Assembly (NCBI GenBank): GCA_963691655.1
Contig: OY829328.1
Span: 76,264,400-76,328,399 of the forward strand
Direction of reading: 5' to 3'
Source of the DNA: Toxonevra muliebris
Taxonomy: Eukaryota > Arthropoda > Insecta > Diptera > Pallopteridae
Length of the DNA stretch: 64,000 nt
Shown: positions 24,736 to 37,034 of the stretch, piece by piece
Layout of the letters: the number at the start of each line of letters is the position of its first letter
How positions within the stretch are numbered: position 1 is the stretch's first letter
The notes under the pieces: generated by a model
Told to the model about the DNA's origin: nothing
What the model saw: only the letters and a program-made list of their open reading frames with translations
Database searches by the model: none
Program-made: the position numbers and the translations under genes

Positions 24736-27700
24736 TTATCCATTCCAGCAGAAAGCATTCCGTGTATTCAAATCAAATGGATCGGTTTTCATTTTTTGCT
24801 GATTATCCTCGACACTTTTATCGATGTAAGACACCAAATTTGGCCGTTCCTCAGGCGATGGAGCCAGCGGCGACCATATTTTAACATCATGATCAATGCC
24901 ACTCGTTGCCATTAGGCAAATATCCGGATGTGGCTGTACGCAATTCACAATTGCAGCGTCTGCTTTATACACTGCACGTATCTTGCCGTTCGCACGTTCC
25001 CATATGAAAAAATTACCATCATCCGAACCGGCAACAATAAAATCACCATCATAGCCAAAGTAATTCGCCTCTTTAATGTCCGTTGTTGTATTGCAATGAC
25101 CCACAAAACGTTTACTATAATCTTTCGCCTTGCTACGCCATAAATACTCATCATCGGACAATTCCAAACAGTTATAACCCTCGGTGGCCTGCTGCTGCGT
25201 TTGTGTAGTCTGTCGATTTTCTTTTATATCTTTGTGTAGCATCATAACACCATGATTGGTTGCATAGCTAGGAAAACGATTAATCAGTTCTTTCAAACAC
25301 TCATCGGCCTCCTGTGGCCGCCCCAGTTCGAGTAGAGCGCGCGCCAAACGAAAATGCGCCTTTATATATGCGGGATCTAGACGCAATGCTTGATGGCAGT
25401 CACGCAATGCAGCATATACATCACCAAACCATAAACGACGCATGTATGCAGTGGCACGATTTAAATACAGCACCGAACATTTCGGCGATAGCGCAATCGC
25501 TTCGGAATATTGATTGATAGCACGTAAATACTTTTCATTTTCGAGAAATTCATTGCCTACTTTTTTGTATCCCTCAATGTGGCCGGGTAGTTTACGTCGA
25601 TTGGACGTGGACGTTGATGTCGTCGTTTTCGACATTGGTGTTGAAGTAGTGGTACTGCTGCTTGATACATAGCCGCTACTGCTACTAGTATTACAGCTGC
25701 TGCTGCTGCCGTTACCGCTTGTATTTACATTTTTTATTTCTATAAGTTCTTCTGGTGTCATTTCAACGTCCATCGACTCAGACGGTGGCGTATATTCGGG
25801 CAAACTCAGAAATACTGGCTGCTCGGCATTTATGAGATCATAAAGGTAGACATGTTCACCGCCCATATTCACCAGCAACTCAGTGCCAGCTGCATTGAAA
25901 GTAAGGTACGTAATGGCTCGAGATTCATGTTCAATCAGTTTTGAATTATTTTTGTTTATATGGCCGGGGCAATAGTAGGTCACGCAATCTTTTGGTACGG
26001 TTACATCGGCGGCATTATCTGAAATATATAGAAGGAAAGAAAATTACTTGAGTTTAAATGAAAATGTAAGTCGAGTAGTAAAATTTCCTAGGGTCTTGTG
26101 TAATTTTGAAATGGATAGAAAACAGTTTTTGGCTTTATTATAAAATAAAAAAACGAAAGAGAGAGATTGAGAGAGTAATTTTAATCACAGGCAAGAAGAG
26201 CAAGAACAACACCAAGAGAGTAAAATATATTTTCCCCGCCGCAACAGGAATGCAAACGCAAGAGAGACCTCATGAAAGTAATGAATTATGTGAGTGTATT
26301 GCTTGCTCTCATTGCGTCTTTATCAGTGTTTACCAGTGATGTTATTTTTGGTACAGTTGTGCTTTTTTTGGTACAATATGAAATCAAAAAGTACACTGGT
26401 ACCATAACAACAGTTTTGGAATATTTGCATTCACAATCAGTACTTGGTATATTTTTTCTTAGTTTTTTTTCGTAAAAAATCTGTGTCGACGAATATACTA
26501 TCATCGCTTTCTATTTCACACAAACATTCACTGAATTGTATGAGAAAACCATACACAGGTTTATAAATTTTTGGATTCAATAAGGCAACAGATGTTTTTA
26601 CGGCAGTTTCAGATGCTAATTATGAAATCAAGTTAAATAACTCATGAAAAAAGCTTGTATTTCATGCAGTTTACGAGGTATTCTAAAGTAAAGTCAAAAA
26701 ATGTTTACTTCTTCAAAATATAAAGGTAAAAGGTTGCTTTTGACCATTCATGGCTAAAGCAAGAGAATTCACATAAAGAGAAAAAGTTCGTCACATGCAA
26801 TTCTTCTCTTGGAGGTCAATATCATATTCAGCACCATACAACCTCCGAAAATCACATAACCAAAATGAATTTATTGTTTTAAGTCGTCGGTGGGCATTCC
26901 AACACAGAAGAACTCAGTTCTTTCGTAATTAAGTATATCTTACCATTCGCGGTGATAGGTGAGGGTAGAGTGGCTGTCCTAAAGCAGGGCTTACTAAGAC
27001 CTTAGCGGTGATAGACCATTTAAAATTTTTACTTAATACACTGCATGCTTTGTTGTTTACCTGCATTGACGCCATTTATAAGTATACCATTTCCAGCGCC
27101 ACTGCTTCCATACAACGAAACAGGATGCAGCATGCGTCTATCATAAATACGCGCATACGGATCATTCGCTCCGACTGCCAACATCTCTGTGCGTCTTGGA
27201 TTCACAGCTAAACATTTGGCTTCTGCATTAGTATCCAAATATGTTGTTAGATTAATCAATCTAACACGATTGTCCTCCGCTGTACATCGATGCGGTTCAC
27301 GTATATCTAATTGTAGTATGGTGCCATCTTCACCGGCTGACCAAAAAACATATGGCGAATCAGGCGCTGTCGCAAGCCGTTTAACACGCGCCGTATGACA
27401 ATGACAACTGAGTATGGCATCATTGTAACGATTAATATCGAATACATAAATGTATTTGTCAGCAGCTCCCGTTGCAATCAGCGAATCATTATGACGCGGC
27501 AGAAATTTAACCGAGAACATATTTCCCAAATGCTTGGTGCGTATGCTATACAGGCGTCGCTTTCGGAATGGATCCCATAGTATCACTTGAAAATCATCTG
27601 AGCCTGAGGCCAGCAAGCGTCCGTCACTGCTCCATTCCAGACAATTGACACAGCCTTCATGACCGCGCAATACTGATTCCTGCTCGAGGCGGTCTATGTA

Positions 27701-27820
27701 CGCGGAGAATGCATGAAGACGTCGTTGCACATAACGGTCGATAGTTCCATATTGACGGTCCAATATTAATTTTGTGGCATTGTTGATGCAACGCACGTCA
27801 TCGTATGGGGAACTTATCAT
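24736..27820 (-). CDS. adp: Adipose/WDTC1: WD40 and TPR protein, CUL4-DDB1 adaptor
   Basis: Complete two-exon gene, 27820-27061 and 26018-24736, joined in phase 1 to give 680 residues (human WDTC1 is about 677). The N-terminus has WD40 blades: LRGHEGCVNCLEW...GSDDFQVILWDP, a blade ending KYIYVFDI, one ending GTILQLDI, and one with AVGANDPYARIYD. A low-complexity Ser/Thr linker sits near residues 345-385. Then three TPRs run from YKKVGNEFLENEKY through RLDPAYIKAHFRLARALLELG. Two C-terminal blades follow (GSDDGNFFIWER and ATSGIDHDVKIWSP). In flies and mammals this protein limits fat storage and serves as a DDB1-CUL4 substrate receptor and histone-deacetylase partner (family knowledge). The 1042-nt intron ends TATTTCAG. 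ATG 27820 is the first in-frame start and gives the expected N-terminus. Intact. Confidence 0.96.
26019..27060 (-). other. adp: adipose intron
   Basis: A GT-AG intron of 1042 nt inside the WD40 region. At 26940-27010 a GC-richer patch (GAGGGTAGAGTGGCTGTCC) resembles the 3' tail of the local SINE (GGAGTGGCTGTCG), probably a truncated SINE end. Otherwise AT-rich; no gene. Confidence 0.7.
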
Positions 27821-29362
27821 TTTTGTATGAAACCGCCTATGTCACTGCTGATTGCTCCTTCGTGCTCTTCTGCTGCAAAGATTCATTTGCACAATTATAT
27901 CTCAGTATGCACTCGTATGTAGTATGCTTTTATCAATTCCAATTTCATTTACCTTTTTCTTGCTGTGTTCTTCAGAGTTTTTTCTGCTTTGTTTTCGTCT
28001 TTCTTGACACAAGCGTCGACGTCGTCGTCTTCGTTCGTCAGCACAGAATTTCCCAATTTCTTAATTTTTTTATTTTTGTTTTTTTAATTTGTATAATTAA
28101 TCAACTGAAAAATTGCCGTTTTCCTAGACAAATCATTGCAATCCATCGTACTTTTGAACAATTTTTGCTTCAAAATTATATTATATATGCACTTTTTTTT
28201 AATTTGTAAATTTAATTCTGGTTACTATACCTGCTGCTTATATATTTCGTACAAAAACAACTTTAAACCAAATAAATATTGGCGGAGAGAGTTGCCATAC
28301 TATTTGAGTTAAATCGTTTCTTAATATGAGAAAATGGTCCAATACAGATCCCAAGAACTGTTAAATTTTTCAATTCAATTAAAAAAATATTAAAAAAAAG
28401 AGGTGATTATCCCTGATATTTCGAATCGATCATATAATTTAAATTTTGTATATAAATTTTTTTTTAGTATTTGTTACAGAATATGTAGAAACAAATACAA
28501 TTTCAATATAGGATCGAAGAAGAGAGCTTTTTAGCGTTAAATCATTCCCTCTTTTCATGCATTATGATTTTCACTCCTAAATTATACAAATTTTTGAAGA
28601 AACGAAAAGTTCTATTATATTTTCGAAAGAAAAAAGGGCGAAGAAACATATACCATATCATGTGGTTGCACTTCTGCCTTCTTTTCGTCAGGGCTGTCGT
28701 TTCCCTAATTTTATTCGAGGTTTAATTAGTGTTCTATTTCTAAAGCTTTTCATCTAGATCAAAACCAGCGTGTCATTAAATCACCAAGGTGACATTTGAG
28801 GCTTACCACACAGGGTGTAAGCACGAACGACTATCTAAGATAAGAGAGTTGCAACCAAAACTCAAAAATAACAGAAAAATCGGCACATAAATTGTATTCA
28901 TTTTGTATTTTTTGGTGGAAAAAGAGCTGAACTTCATGGGCATAAAAAAAAAGTAATGAAGAAATGTCAAAATTCCAACTTCAACATTCCTTTTCAATTG
29001 CAAGAACCTGCCTATTTTAATTGTATAACCACTAATAATTTGTATTCATTATTGCGCAATATATTTATAGGATTCCAATATATTTTTTAGTTGAGACCGA
29101 AAAATGCAACCATGCAGACTGTCGGCAGAAAAATTAATATCCAATTATAAAAAAAAAAACGTATTAGATTATATGTATAGGTAGTCATACAACACTGACC
29201 ACTTCAAACGCGAAAAATAAGTGTATTGAAAAGCGTAGTTTTCCTGGGGAAATTCAATAAAAAGCTAAGTTTTATATGCATCAATAACAAATCAGAAAAA
29301 ATTGCTTGAAGTTAAGAATTCAGTGTATGATTGTGAGTTGAATAATAACAGAAAAAAGAAAA
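27821..29362. other. Divergent intergenic region between adipose and ankyrin gene
   Basis: The start codons of adipose (minus) and the ANKRD13C-type gene (plus) face away from each other across 1542 bp, so both promoters should lie here. The adipose leader probably falls in the T-rich, (GTC)n-containing stretch 27830-28210. No distinct TATA box or initiator could be chosen. The 134-codon frame at 27805-28209 is the shadow of this leader. Confidence 0.5.
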
Positions 29363-30955
29363 ATGTCCAAAGAAAAAGAAGAGGATAGCGACAAACATGA
29401 AAACGTTGCAGGTGGCAGTGGTACTAGCAGTAGTTGTAAAGGAGGCACAGGCGGTGGATTATCGGAGCAGCAGCAATCTGCAAGTGAAACAACACCGTCT
29501 CCCGATTCAGCGTTCGCGACACCAACACCCTCACCAACACCATCATCAACTTCAAGAAAAGAAACTTTAAGCAATGGTGACGTCGTTGAAGAAGAAGAAT
29601 ATCCACTACACAAGTGTATATTTCAAGATGAATACAGACAATTGGCAAAGTTACTACAACGTCCGCCCGCCACTTGGAACGTAGAGCAGGAGATTGCACG
29701 TAAAGATAAACATGGCAATTCACCGCTACATTTGGCTGTAATGCTTGGACGCAAAGAATGTATACATTTGCTTTTAGCGCACCAAGCACCAGTGAAAGCT
29801 AAAAACAACGATGGCTGGTCGCCACTGGCAGAGGCCATAAGCTATGGCGATCGCCAGACAATTTCAGCAATATTGCGTAAACTGAAACAGCAATCACGTA
29901 TGAAAGTTGTGGCGCGTCGCGAAAAATTAGTGCGTGGGCTGGAGGAAATGCAGGATTTCTATATGGAATTAAAATGGGACTTTGTGTCGTGGGTGCCTCT
30001 GCTATCGCTCATCTTGCCATCGGACATCTGTCGTATACACAAATCAGGCGCCAAGATCCGCTTTGACTCTAGTGTAATTGAAATCAACGAAATGCGTTGG
30101 AACCGAGGCGATATCTCCTGCATCTTTCGCGGTGATCAACCTTGTGGAGAGTCGTTAGTAATACTGGATAATGCAACTGAATGCTTTCAGCGTGTGCGAT
30201 ACGAAGATGCCGACATTGAAGATGAAGTGGATGTGCTAATGTCCACCGATATACTAGCTGCTCAAATGTCCACAAAAACTATAACTTTTGAACGTGCACA
30301 AAAGGGTTGGATATTTCGCGGGGATCGGAAAGAGATTGTGGGCGGTCAATATCACAGTGAAATATATACCATAGAGGGTCTAGTTTTGAAGCAGCGTAAG
30401 CGACGTGAACATCTCTCACGTGAAGATTTACAGCGAAATCGTGCCATTGTCGAATCAATAATGCGCGCTCGACGTTCAAGCACCAGTACCACAACAAATG
30501 GTTCGACCGATAGCAATGCAGACTTGTCACCAAATGACTCGATAGATTTGTCACGACGCAGCTCACTTCAACCGCCACCACCACCTCAAGTGACATGGGA
30601 AGAATATTGTGCGGCTGAGGTATGCCCACAATTGGGTCGTACACCCATCCACAAGCAATCGAATAAAACGTTGCGCGCTACCGTGGCAATGAGTACAGAT
30701 TTTCCGCTCAGCGTTGAGATGCTGGTCAATGTGCTTGAGTTGATTGCACCATTCAAGCACCTCAATAAATTGCGTGAATTTATTACGCTCAAGCTGCCCA
30801 CTGGTTTTCCGGTGAAATTCGAGATACCATTATTACATTCGATCAGCGCAAACATAACTTTTCCCAAATTTGAATTTCGTGACAATATTCCGGACACTTT
30901 GTTTGAGGTGCCATCACATTATGTTGAAGATTCACGACGTTTTCCTGACTTATGA
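29363..30955 (+). CDS. ANKRD13C: ANKRD13C-type ankyrin repeat / GPCR-chaperone domain protein
   Basis: Intact single-exon frame of 530 residues; the human ANKRD13C relative is about 541. Residues 1-80 are Ser/Thr/Gly-rich and low complexity. Ankyrin repeats follow at about 80-175 (YPLHKCIFQDEY, KHGNSPLHLAVMLGRKECI, NNDGWSPLAEAISYGD). The ANKRD13 GPCR-chaperone domain fills the rest, with MELKWDFVSWVPLLS near residue 201 and CRIHKSGAKIRFDSS after it. It ends DSRRFPDL with no ubiquitin-interacting motifs, which separates it from ANKRD13A/B/D and fits the C type. Mammalian ANKRD13C is an ER-associated chaperone that holds newly made G-protein-coupled receptors (family knowledge). The start codon lies in AAAATGT, a good fly context. 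Codon use looks normal for a host gene. Confidence 0.93.
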   Translation: MSKEKEEDSDKHENVAGGSGTSSSCKGGTGGGLSEQQQSASETTPSPDSAFATPTPSPTPSSTSRKETLSNGDVVEEEEYPLHKCIFQDEYRQLAKLLQRPPATWNVEQEIARKDKHGNSPLHLAVMLGRKECIHLLLAHQAPVKAKNNDGWSPLAEAISYGDRQTISAILRKLKQQSRMKVVARREKLVRGLEEMQDFYMELKWDFVSWVPLLSLILPSDICRIHKSGAKIRFDSSVIEINEMRWNRGDISCIFRGDQPCGESLVILDNATECFQRVRYEDADIEDEVDVLMSTDILAAQMSTKTITFERAQKGWIFRGDRKEIVGGQYHSEIYTIEGLVLKQRKRREHLSREDLQRNRAIVESIMRARRSSTSTTTNGSTDSNADLSPNDSIDLSRRSSLQPPPPPQVTWEEYCAAEVCPQLGRTPIHKQSNKTLRATVAMSTDFPLSVEMLVNVLELIAPFKHLNKLREFITLKLPTGFPVKFEIPLLHSISANITFPKFEFRDNIPDTLFEVPSHYVEDSRRFPDL

Positions 30956-32540
30956 TTTTCAGAGGCATCACCAACAACAACAGAACAGGATACGACAGAT
31001 ATTGATTAGAAATGCAAAAGCAGCATCGCCATTATCATCAGAGGATAGCTAAAGCGATTAGTACTAAGATGAAGAATGATGCAGGGGGCAATTGAAGGCA
31101 ACATTAAGCAAAATATAAAAAGTGGGAACAAGTTAACGAAACAAAGCAAATTAAAACAAACAGTTAACCAAAAAAGCAGGAAAAAATAAACAGAAGTTAA
31201 CGAAAAAGCAAGAAACAGAAGTTAACAAAAACAATTGAAACCAATTAAGAAAAAGGAAGAAAATTAAACTTAAACATTTGTAAGTTGAAATTAAAGTTAA
31301 TTTATTTTCGACACAATGAAATTTCATTGTTATTAATTTTCCGGCTTTTGTTTTTGTTCCTTTTTTTCATTTTCCTTTTGTTGTTGTTTGTTGCTTACTG
31401 TCTTTTCCAATTTTTAGATAATCACAATTTTGTGTTTCAATACTTTCTCACGCATTTCCGCTTTATTTCTTCTTGTTCATATACATACAAACAAACATCC
31501 GCAGTCACATGCCCAAAGTATCCTACATTTGCAGGTACATACACTTAATCACCCTACATATGTCATACCACCAACAACGTTAGCGCCTGCCACCTCCTCT
31601 ATCACCTTCACCACTACCACATACAAAGTATCGATTTAAGTTGTTGTAATTACTTGCCGCAAATATTTATTTACCATAGCTAAACAATTTTATTTTTATT
31701 CGTTTTCCTTCTTTTGTAGCAATTTGTATTATTTATATATCATACTTATCATATATTTATATGTGTAATGTGTATTTACAATATGCCAATTCATTTAAGA
31801 TAAGAAAAAATAGTTTAATATGTCGCGCTATTTGCAAAATCACAGAAAACAAAGAAAAAGTGTGCTGTTGCTTAATTGTAAAATGAAAAACAAAAATATG
31901 TGTTATTGTTTCTAAAATTTTTTATTTATAAATATATATTTAAAAACAAACAGTACAGAAACATTTGTGCAATGGTATTTTAATTTATTTTGTTAAATTT
32001 TGAATCGCAAATCATTTCAAAATCATGCCTAATATTAGGTACTTATTTAAAAAGTTATGCAACTCAGCGGCATTTTAATTAATCACAAAAAAGTATACAA
32101 TTTTAATCCATTCGGAGCTTAAAATGTTAGAAGTTTATCTTTTTGTAAACCCATTCAAGTTTAAAAAACTTTAATCACGCTATATATTTTAGTAGCGACA
32201 CTCATTTTATCACTCTTATAAATTCAGATAACACAGAGAGTAGTTAGCACAGGTTTATTTTTACATTTAGAAAATTACTTAAACACATTCAGCGCTATCA
32301 GCGGATCCTAGAGGAACCAATCAAAATAGTATGGTAAAATACAGCTCCACTCATGGACGTGACTCTTCTATTTTGTTTTTGTAACCTTATTATACCTCTA
32401 TGTTTGAAACTACAACATTTGACTCTTCAAATGAAATTAGAGAGTTCTTAGAAAACTTAAACTTATTAAATTGGCCATGTTATCAAAAGGACCTAAATTT
32501 AAAGTCGCTCATAAGTCAGCTTTTACGCACACCGATTTCT
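30956..32540 (+). other. 3' UTR of the ankyrin gene and spacer
   Basis: After the stop, CAA-rich and A-rich sequence typical of a fly 3' UTR carries many AATAAA-like words (for example near 31186). From about 31.9 kb on it is plain AT-rich spacer. The 87- to 95-codon frames here are not supported. Confidence 0.4.
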
Positions 32541-32544
32541 CTCA

Positions 32545-32745
32545 CCGATTTTCTGTTTTTTGGCGAGGGAGGGACGACGAAAATGAACGAGTCAAAATCG
32601 GCTGTACCAACAATTTTTGACGTTTGCCTTTTGCAAGTTTTGCATCTCTGTTCCACTTATGTAAAACAAATAACAAAGAAGCAATAGAAATACAGAATCG
32701 ATCGGTTGCAATCGTTGTGTATAAAAGCTGCTGCTGATTGAACAA
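32545..32745 (+). repeat. Dispersed repeat shared with 22.09-22.29 kb
   Basis: Second copy of the repeat with TTGGCGA, ATGAACGAGTC, AAATCGGCTGTA and ATCGTTGTGTATAAAAGCTG in the same order and orientation. Flanking sequence differs, so this is dispersal rather than segmental duplication. Family unknown. Confidence 0.7.
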
Positions 32746-35540
32746 GATAACAGAAGAAAATATGTAAAAATCGGTGAGAAAAATCGGGTATAAATCGTTG
32801 TGTAAAAGCAGACTATGCTCTCATTTCTCAGCAAAACATGAAATCTGCTGTATATATTTGGCTTGTCAAATTGTACTCAGTCGTTAGGACACATCAATTC
32901 TCCTGCCTACACTTTAGAGCTGGGTCGCCATCGTGATGCTGAAAGTAGCCTTCGAGACGATTACAAGCGATGGTGTATTGCCTCCATATTTTATTTGGCA
33001 CTCATTAAATATTTCCATAGGCTTGAGATTACAGCGCAATCCATACCGAATTTCTTCTGATGCCAGTGAAAATTCTAACGACTCTTTCTTACTAGCTTTT
33101 GTTTTCTTTTTTCCATACTAACTCTTTGCAGTGAACCTTAAAATAAAATATCGCAATACTATGCTAAATCAGCTGACATTTTTTATTTATTCATTATTAT
33201 TGCCCCGTAGTTTGGCGAATATAACATTGATTTGGGTAATAAATTTCGATAATTTATCAAACTATACTGAATAACTTTAAAGTTAGTAGCGCTTAAACTG
33301 GACATTTAAATTGCCACCAGTCCCAGTCGTAAGTTCTATCACTGCTGAAAAAACATCTTTTAGATATCTTTACGAGATTGTCGTTAAATTTTTGGCATAT
33401 TCTAAATTTAATTTTTTTTCAATCCGCTATTATAGAAAAATAAAACATACTTGGTATATCTATTATGTGTCAATTAAAATGAATGGCGTTAGCAAAAGAA
33501 AAAAAAAAAGAAGAAATTATAAACAAAAAATCCTTAAAGTTGTATACTAAATAAAAAATCAATTCAATCATTTAAATAATAAATTAGTTTAAGAATTGTT
33601 TTGATGTTGTGCATGTATACTAAGTGTGAGTCAATCATTATTTGTGTCTTGTTTATTTGTGCACATTGCTGTCAGTTATAACATTATAATAACCAATATT
33701 TGTAGTAAATGTTCAGTAAATGTATTTCCGTTTATAGTAGAAAATAACATTTTTTTATTGTTATTATTATTGTTTCTATTATCGCCAATTGCTTATTGAA
33801 TGATAAAAAAATAATTTAATAAATTATTAAGCAGTTTTTCTAAATATACTGCAGGTAATCTTTTTTCCTAAGTAGGCATTAATGGTTTAGTTTCTATTGA
33901 AGAAAAAACCGGTCGGTCTATATATGAAGTTGTAATGACAAACTAACGTCTTCAATTCAATTTATTGACCACAATGCTCTGTTCACCAGTTATCATCCCA
34001 ACTGGAATTATAAGTACACAAGAATGAAATTTCAAATAACTATATATTGTCCGCTTTTTGTTTATAATAAAAAAATATGAAATTTTCGTCTTAACATTAT
34101 AATTCTAATTGATGTTTTAGCCACTGATATATAAAATTTTATGGTAAAGTATGAGAAAAGTCGCACCAATATTTTTTATTAAATCACCAGGTGAAAAAAT
34201 TCGTTTGGAAAAAACTCTATATAAAGTTTTAAGTTGTCATTACAGTTTCTTGAGAATGATCAGTTTTTCCTCAATAGAATCTTAATATTACTTCTATGGA
34301 GTAATGTGCATAAGTGTGGGGCGCTTCGCAGATTCTTTATCTCCTCCTGAGTCATTTGGAAAAATGATCAGTTTTGTAAGGTGATAATTCAACCTACTGT
34401 AAGCTCAGATAGAAATCCCGTAATGATTCTTAGATTGTTCTTCGCCATGTTCATACATTCCTTAACCCATTTTAGGTTGCATATTTCTATGAGCACTTCC
34501 AAATGTTGTAGTCTTTGTAAATTTTCCCTGTTAGGATCGTAATATTTTGGTTCTGGTAATAGAATCCTAACTACTAGGAATTCTTGAAAAAGCTACGTTT
34601 ATTCTTGAGGAAACCTCCAAAGAATTTTGAAGTTTTTCAAGTTTTAATTATTATAAAATGTTACATTGAAAATCAACTAATGAGCTCAAACCATAGCTTC
34701 ATAACTCCTATAAAATATTTTGTTTAACTGAATTCACCATTAAGTTAGTGCAGTTTGGGGGAACATCTGCTCATTATACAAACCTGACTCAATTAAACCT
34801 TAACTCTGTGGGCAAATGACTCCAAACACTCACTAAAAACTTGTATTTGTTCTTCCTAAAGTTTCGACAGGATATCTGTAACTTTACTTAAATCTACAGG
34901 TTTTAAATCTTCGTTGAGTTTTAAAAATCTTTTCCATCGTACTTTTATAACTTTTATAGTATGCTTTGTAGATATTTCTGGCCTCTGAGTTCAATGCGGG
35001 CCTAGCTTTTATCTCCATTCTATTTAACGTTCGATTGGTCTAAGTTATGCACAATTTAGAGGATTAGCTTCTCAGGGTACAAAACTGATTATCATAAATC
35101 TTGACTCTGTGATCAAATGAATACGAACAAACACTAACCAAAAAAGTGTAGCATTTCTTCCTGTAGTTGCGAGAGTTTTTCTCCGGATGATTTTAACTTA
35201 TTTAGCAGTTTTTTTTTTGTTGCTTCCAGAAGCAATTATAATTCGGATACTTTACTGTTTGTTGCTCTCATTTCAAAGGTACAGTTGGGGTTTTTCCGAC
35301 TGAGATGTCTAATGAGGACAGGGGCATCAACATTTTCTTTTCCACTTATGTTTCCTATGGTCAATAACTCAGAAGTGTTAAGTTAAATTACATAGGCCGA
35401 TAAATTTTTTATCTATAAACCAAACTATACATTTTCAAAGGTTATCATTCGTCGTTTAAAGGATTATTCTGGTTTCTGGGTACAGGGTTTGGCCAAATTT
35501 TGTCGGTCTGTCTTTTTGATCTAGTTTGACAAGGTTTATC
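32746..35540. other. AT-rich spacer with decayed LINE sequence
   Basis: No intact gene. From about 34.2 kb to 35.54 kb base composition is less extreme and short minus-strand peptide fragments suggest a heavily decayed continuation of the non-LTR element at 35541-35870, but I could not align motifs confidently. 32750-34200 holds only AT-rich sequence. Confidence 0.35.
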
Positions 35541-35870
35541 TTATATTCGCCCAATAGACTTGTTTTGGTGATTTGAGATTATGGCTTCCATCGCGACTTG
35601 GCTATCAAAGAAAATTGCTACATTTTTCCTTCTAGAAACTTTGGCTTCAATTACCCAACTAGGGTAATTGAAGCCGAAGCTGTATAGTGAAATCTTCTGC
35701 CTGGACATGGTAGTTGACCCTGGTAAATCAAATGTACTTGAGAAAACTTCAGGGCCTACCCCACAGTTCATTTTTGTTCTGTTAGTGTATAGAGAATTAT
35801 ATCATAATCACTTTCTAGAGATCGATCGATCCAATCTTATCTCATTAGGCTTAGAATTTTAAGATTTGAT
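35541..35870 (-). mobile_element. LINE RNase H remnant
   Basis: The minus strand encodes NCGVGPEVFSSTF, then KVSRRKNVAIFFDSQVAMEAI and NKSIGRI. These match the GAGVFS and I-SDSQ-A-AI blocks of the RNase H domain in R1/Jockey-type non-LTR retrotransposons. The frame is open for 76 codons but flanked by stops, so it is a dead fragment. Confidence 0.7.
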
Positions 35871-36120
35871 TTTTCAAAAAAAAAAAAATAAGAAACAAGT
35901 TTTGGCATAATGCAATCGGTCGCCTGTAGTACTAGGTTTTCTGTGAGGGTATTAGAAAAAGCCAGTAGGTCTTATTGCGCCGGTGATTTACGTACATCTT
36001 TTACTAAATCCAGAAAAAGTTTTATAACACTTCCTAGTATAGTTGTATCCATCGTAGCAGGCTTTTCATCCTAAGCAAGCACGCAAAACTAGTTTAACAC
36101 TTTGTTTGAGGGACTGCGAA

Positions 36121-36845
36121 ATTTATCTAGGACTTAGTTGTAGGAACTAAGTATTATACTTCTTAAGCTTTACAAAGTAGTTTTGTCTTGGCGTGCTTCA
36201 CATATCACAGTAGTGCGTCTTTTCCGGAGAAGTTGAATCCATTGAAATTTTTTGTGCTTTCATACACTAATCGGAAAAATAGGAGTGGGAAATAAAATTT
36301 ACTTCTGCTTCTAGAGCCACACAACAATAATACATCTCCCAATGCACCATATAGAGAGGTTCCTTCCTCTACTTTTTTCATGTCGCGTAAACAATCGATG
36401 ATTGCTTCACACATAGGCAACATTTTTATTGATTCTCTCAAAGCATTTGACATCTTATCATGGAATCGTTGTTCTCCGGCAAGCATTATTGCTGTTGTTA
36501 GCGGTCCAAGTGTTTTCATTAATCCAGCCCTGCGTTCAGGCTTGTAGGTGATACCAGTAAGAAGGGGCAAATGGACGTTTTTCAAACCTAGATCGGTTAT
36601 CTTTTTCTCGGTGTTTCCGTTCCTTGACCTCGAAATGAATTTTGCACCTGACATCCTTGTTTCATCATAAGACATTTTAAACGCCGTTAACATGTCAATT
36701 ATAGGTGTAGCGACCATGTAATCAAATGCCACATATCCCTCAACTTTTTTAAGCGCTTCAAACAACCAAGACATTGTGTGATTTATCTAGGACTAAGTTG
36801 TAGGAACTAAGTATTATACTTCTTAAGCTTTACAAAGTAGTTTTG
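36121..36845 (-). repeat. 65-bp direct repeats flanking the unknown ORF
   Basis: 36121-36185 and 36781-36845 are identical except for one base (position 16). They start ATTTATCTAGGACT and end ACAAAGTAGTTTTG. The spacing is exactly 660 bp and the repeats bracket the 189-codon frame at 36205-36774. They are too long for a transposase target-site duplication and too short for usual LTRs. Confidence 0.9.
36205..36774 (-). CDS. Unrecognised 189-residue ORF, possibly endogenised viral or exapted
   Basis: An uninterrupted 189-codon frame in otherwise decayed sequence. It starts MSWLFEALKKVEG and looks mainly alpha-helical and soluble, with LLTGITYKPERRAG, AIMLAGEQRFHDKMSNALRE and YGALGDVLLLCG. No signal peptide, membrane segment or zinc ligands stand out. 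It has no retrotransposon hallmark. Nucleoprotein-like, helix-rich single-domain frames of this kind in fly genomes are sometimes endogenised RNA-virus genes, but I do not recognise a family. It could also be an exon of an unrecognised host gene. A further minus frame upstream (37034-36807, GDLVGSRADPDVWKVL) may be part of the same former gene, separated by one direct repeat. Confidence 0.4.
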   Translation of the reverse strand: MSWLFEALKKVEGYVAFDYMVATPIIDMLTAFKMSYDETRMSGAKFISRSRNGNTEKKITDLGLKNVHLPLLTGITYKPERRAGLMKTLGPLTTAIMLAGEQRFHDKMSNALRESIKMLPMCEAIIDCLRDMKKVEEGTSLYGALGDVLLLCGSRSRSKFYFPLLFFRLVYESTKNFNGFNFSGKDALL

Positions 36846-37034
36846 AATCAACCAAACAACTAAAAAATTCCTAACAATTTTTATGAGAATGAACAGGGAA
36901 GTAAATCTATTTGTATAAGATTCAGGAGACAATATAGAACTGAGAACTGCACACACCATACGAAGTAAATTTGAAATAAAAGATAGAACTTTCCAAACAT
37001 CAGGGTCAGCTCTGGAACCAACCAGATCCCCCAA

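Noticed and set aside
29424..30897. Several minus-strand frames up to 121 codons
   Set aside because: Shadows of the ANKRD13C-type gene on the opposite strand.
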